From Verrucomicrobiales bacterium (lineage in GTDB: Bacteria; Verrucomicrobiota; Verrucomicrobiia; Limisphaerales; UBA1096): a stretch of 16,957 nt of DNA. A program made the translations under genes and the position numbers. Shown piece after piece: positions 16,401 to 16,957 of the stretch. The stretch spans positions 99,889 to 116,845 of the forward strand of contig PBKH01000008.1 of assembly GCA_002721375.1 (NCBI GenBank), read 5' to 3'. The notes under the pieces are model-generated. The model was not told the origin of the DNA, did not search any database, and was given only the letters and a program-made list of their open reading frames with translations. Each line of letters opens with the position of its first letter. Position 1 is the stretch's first letter.

Positions 16401-16957
16401 TGTCCAATCCCAAGACACCATATTTCAAGCAGGATCAACCGTGGAAGTATGAGATCAATTCTACTTGGGAGAGAGAAGGTGCTGAGTTAATCAGGACCGT
16501 GTCCATCCCACAAAGTTTTGTACGTCAGGGCGGCACATACCGTGCGCGAGTGAGAATGCGAAACGGTACTATGGCGTGGAGTCACTGGTCGACACCAGTC
16601 GAGTTTGTTGCCGGTGAGCCGAACTTAGCCGGTTTACGTGAGAATCTTGTATTTAGCGAGATTATGTATAACCCGCTTGGCCAAGTGGGCAAGATGGAAG
16701 GCGATTTTGAGTTTCTTGAATTGAAAAATATTGGTGACAAGGCGCTGGATCTAAGCGGGTTGTTTTTTAGTACCGGCATCCAATATGTGTTCCCCGAGGG
16801 AAGCATAATTGACAGCGGTAAGTACCTGATCCTTGGACGGAACCGGGAGGCGTTACGAAGCCGTTATCCAGGTTTGAACGTGGACGGAATTTACCAGGGC
16901 CAAATAGCCAATGAGGGGGAGACGATTACCTTGTCGGCCGGCCTCGGTGTACCGGTG
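13454..16957 (+). CDS. Second giant secreted LTD/CotH-like protein, 3' end cut by window
   Basis: The frame from ATG 13454 reads through to the last base (1168 codons) without a stop, so the gene is partial. It starts five bases after the stop of the first giant gene. The signal peptide (MSCFRLFTIATVVFIRSSAVWG) is followed by LTD (about 24-165, VINEIHYDAD, with the GFPWP and CSMELIHP hallmarks), a galactose-binding-like module (about 170-345, DDGAVVWINGKEVARV), an Ig-like domain (about 360-480, ATDPDGVTSVTLFYQ), a CotH-type domain (about 530-820), an FN3/Ig-like part (about 932-1056) and a second LTD (from about 1064, FSEIMYNPLG) cut by the edge. CotH marks are K571 in KNKWRLYF, the GLYLYVEHTD strand, D752 in SNVDIREGWN, and W774-D-L-D777. 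These match the classical CotH pattern more closely than the domain in the upstream protein. Kinase activity and target are inferred. Confidence 0.88.
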   Translation, partial: MSCFRLFTIATVVFIRSSAVWGEVVINEIHYDADPKTDAVEFIELHNAGDAVMDLSAWYFSNGIQFVFPENTLLKPSDYLVVAENPTELRRKFKLNASVVLGPYANRLSNGETVTLRDAGGRRVDRVDYNSGFPWPTAASGAGCSMELIHPSLDNDLGGSWRSSGMQSVTEEPVIFITAGRSGWRYREGASEASSPRSVWRKLDFKEDDSWKNGQTPIGYGDGDDKTTISMQGKFSSLYLRRVFDIKAGEIPARLTLRIYVDDGAVVWINGKEVARVNVPEGTLRYNSFANNHEAAWEEVDIPSPGSILKEGENIIAIHALNATLNSSDFSIDAELRTPDNAAISGVPTPAAVNSVFNINAAPQVRQVRNQPQQPRANEPVLVSAKATDPDGVTSVTLFYQIVKPGDYIRKTDRDYESGWIELPMNDDGMEGDIAPNDLVFTVTIPKSVQQNRTLVRYRVRVEDALGNNVTLPYADDQQPNFAYFCYNGVPSWVGSDRVNGKKYTFPSSVMESLPTYHLIANETDITNSQYNSSFDAVHFNGTLVYDGKVYDHIEFRNRGEFSTYVSGKNKWRLYFNRTRGLEARDNYGRKYGHPKKTINLNGCAAPWMPVNRGMAGMEEAIGFKLYNLAGGLAPETHFVHFRVIDDVEEAPQGRRNAQYDGDLWGLYLYVEHTDSRFLEEHGFPDGNVYKIERGNGDKRNQGPTQSVNASDWNSFRSDYGRSKPIQWWRDNLHMPTYYTFRCINRIVSNVDIREGWNKVFYHHPDGHWYPVPWDLDMLIIPETHWQGAINIERSLGRHKDLKIEFKNRARELLDLLFDDASPTGGQIGQLIDEHARFINPPGETRTFVEVDQFMWNYHPRTAGSHRGQFYASPKSQGNQGGTWTRRLKTKDFEGMMNHMLGFMTDTDPGSWSIGDGDPRGYGYNYLEYESKFTDIPEAPVISYSGPEGFPLDALRFQSSSFKLGRSTNNKIFTGIQWRLAEVSNPKTPYFKQDQPWKYEINSTWEREGAELIRTVSIPQSFVRQGGTYRARVRMRNGTMAWSHWSTPVEFVAGEPNLAGLRENLVFSEIMYNPLGQVGKMEGDFEFLELKNIGDKALDLSGLFFSTGIQYVFPEGSIIDSGKYLILGRNREALRSRYPGLNVDGIYQGQIANEGETITLSAGLGVPV

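Noticed and set aside
1..16957. Insertion sequences, phage genes, CRISPR arrays or tandem DNA repeats
   Set aside because: No transposase, integrase, direct-repeat array or terminal inverted repeats were seen; the repeats in the giant genes are protein modules too diverged to be DNA repeats.

Overview
The window reads as a stretch of a PVC-superphylum bacterial chromosome, most likely Verrucomicrobiota. This is inferred from gene content: secreted Cys-type sulfatases, a secreted ThuA-like protein, and giant secreted proteins that combine lamin-tail domains (LTD), CotH kinase-like domains and a C-terminal calcium-loop plus beta-sandwich ending. No rRNA, tRNA, CRISPR array or mobile element was found, and every gene I accept is on the + strand.

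Region 1 (1-5881) holds degradation and envelope genes. A sulfatase (32-1429) is followed by three small envelope genes: a Cys/His-rich secreted protein (1453-1878), a secreted MerP-like heavy-metal-associated domain protein (1973-2416) and an outer-membrane beta-barrel (2419-3234). A strong terminator-like hairpin lies over the stop codon of the first of the three. A second sulfatase (3312-5000) then overlaps or abuts a ThuA-like gene (5009-5881). Both sulfatases keep the C-X-P-X-R site for formylglycine formation, but no maturase is in the window.

Region 2 (5882-6164) is a non-coding AT-rich gap with an inverted repeat. It probably carries the start signals for the next unit.

Region 3 (6165-16957) holds two very large secreted proteins in tandem, separated by 5 bases. 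The first has about 2427 residues: roughly seven LTD modules, a galactose-binding-like module, a CotH kinase-like domain, a PKD-like and a LamG-like domain, calcium-type loops and a terminal beta-sandwich. The second has an open frame from 13454 to the window edge (1168 codons, no stop). It has LTD, galactose-binding-like, Ig-like, a divergent second CotH-type domain, an Ig/FN3-like part and another LTD. The pair looks like an extracellular adhesion or modification system built around two different atypical kinase-fold domains, and it is the most interesting part of the window. Its substrate and its kinase activity are inference.
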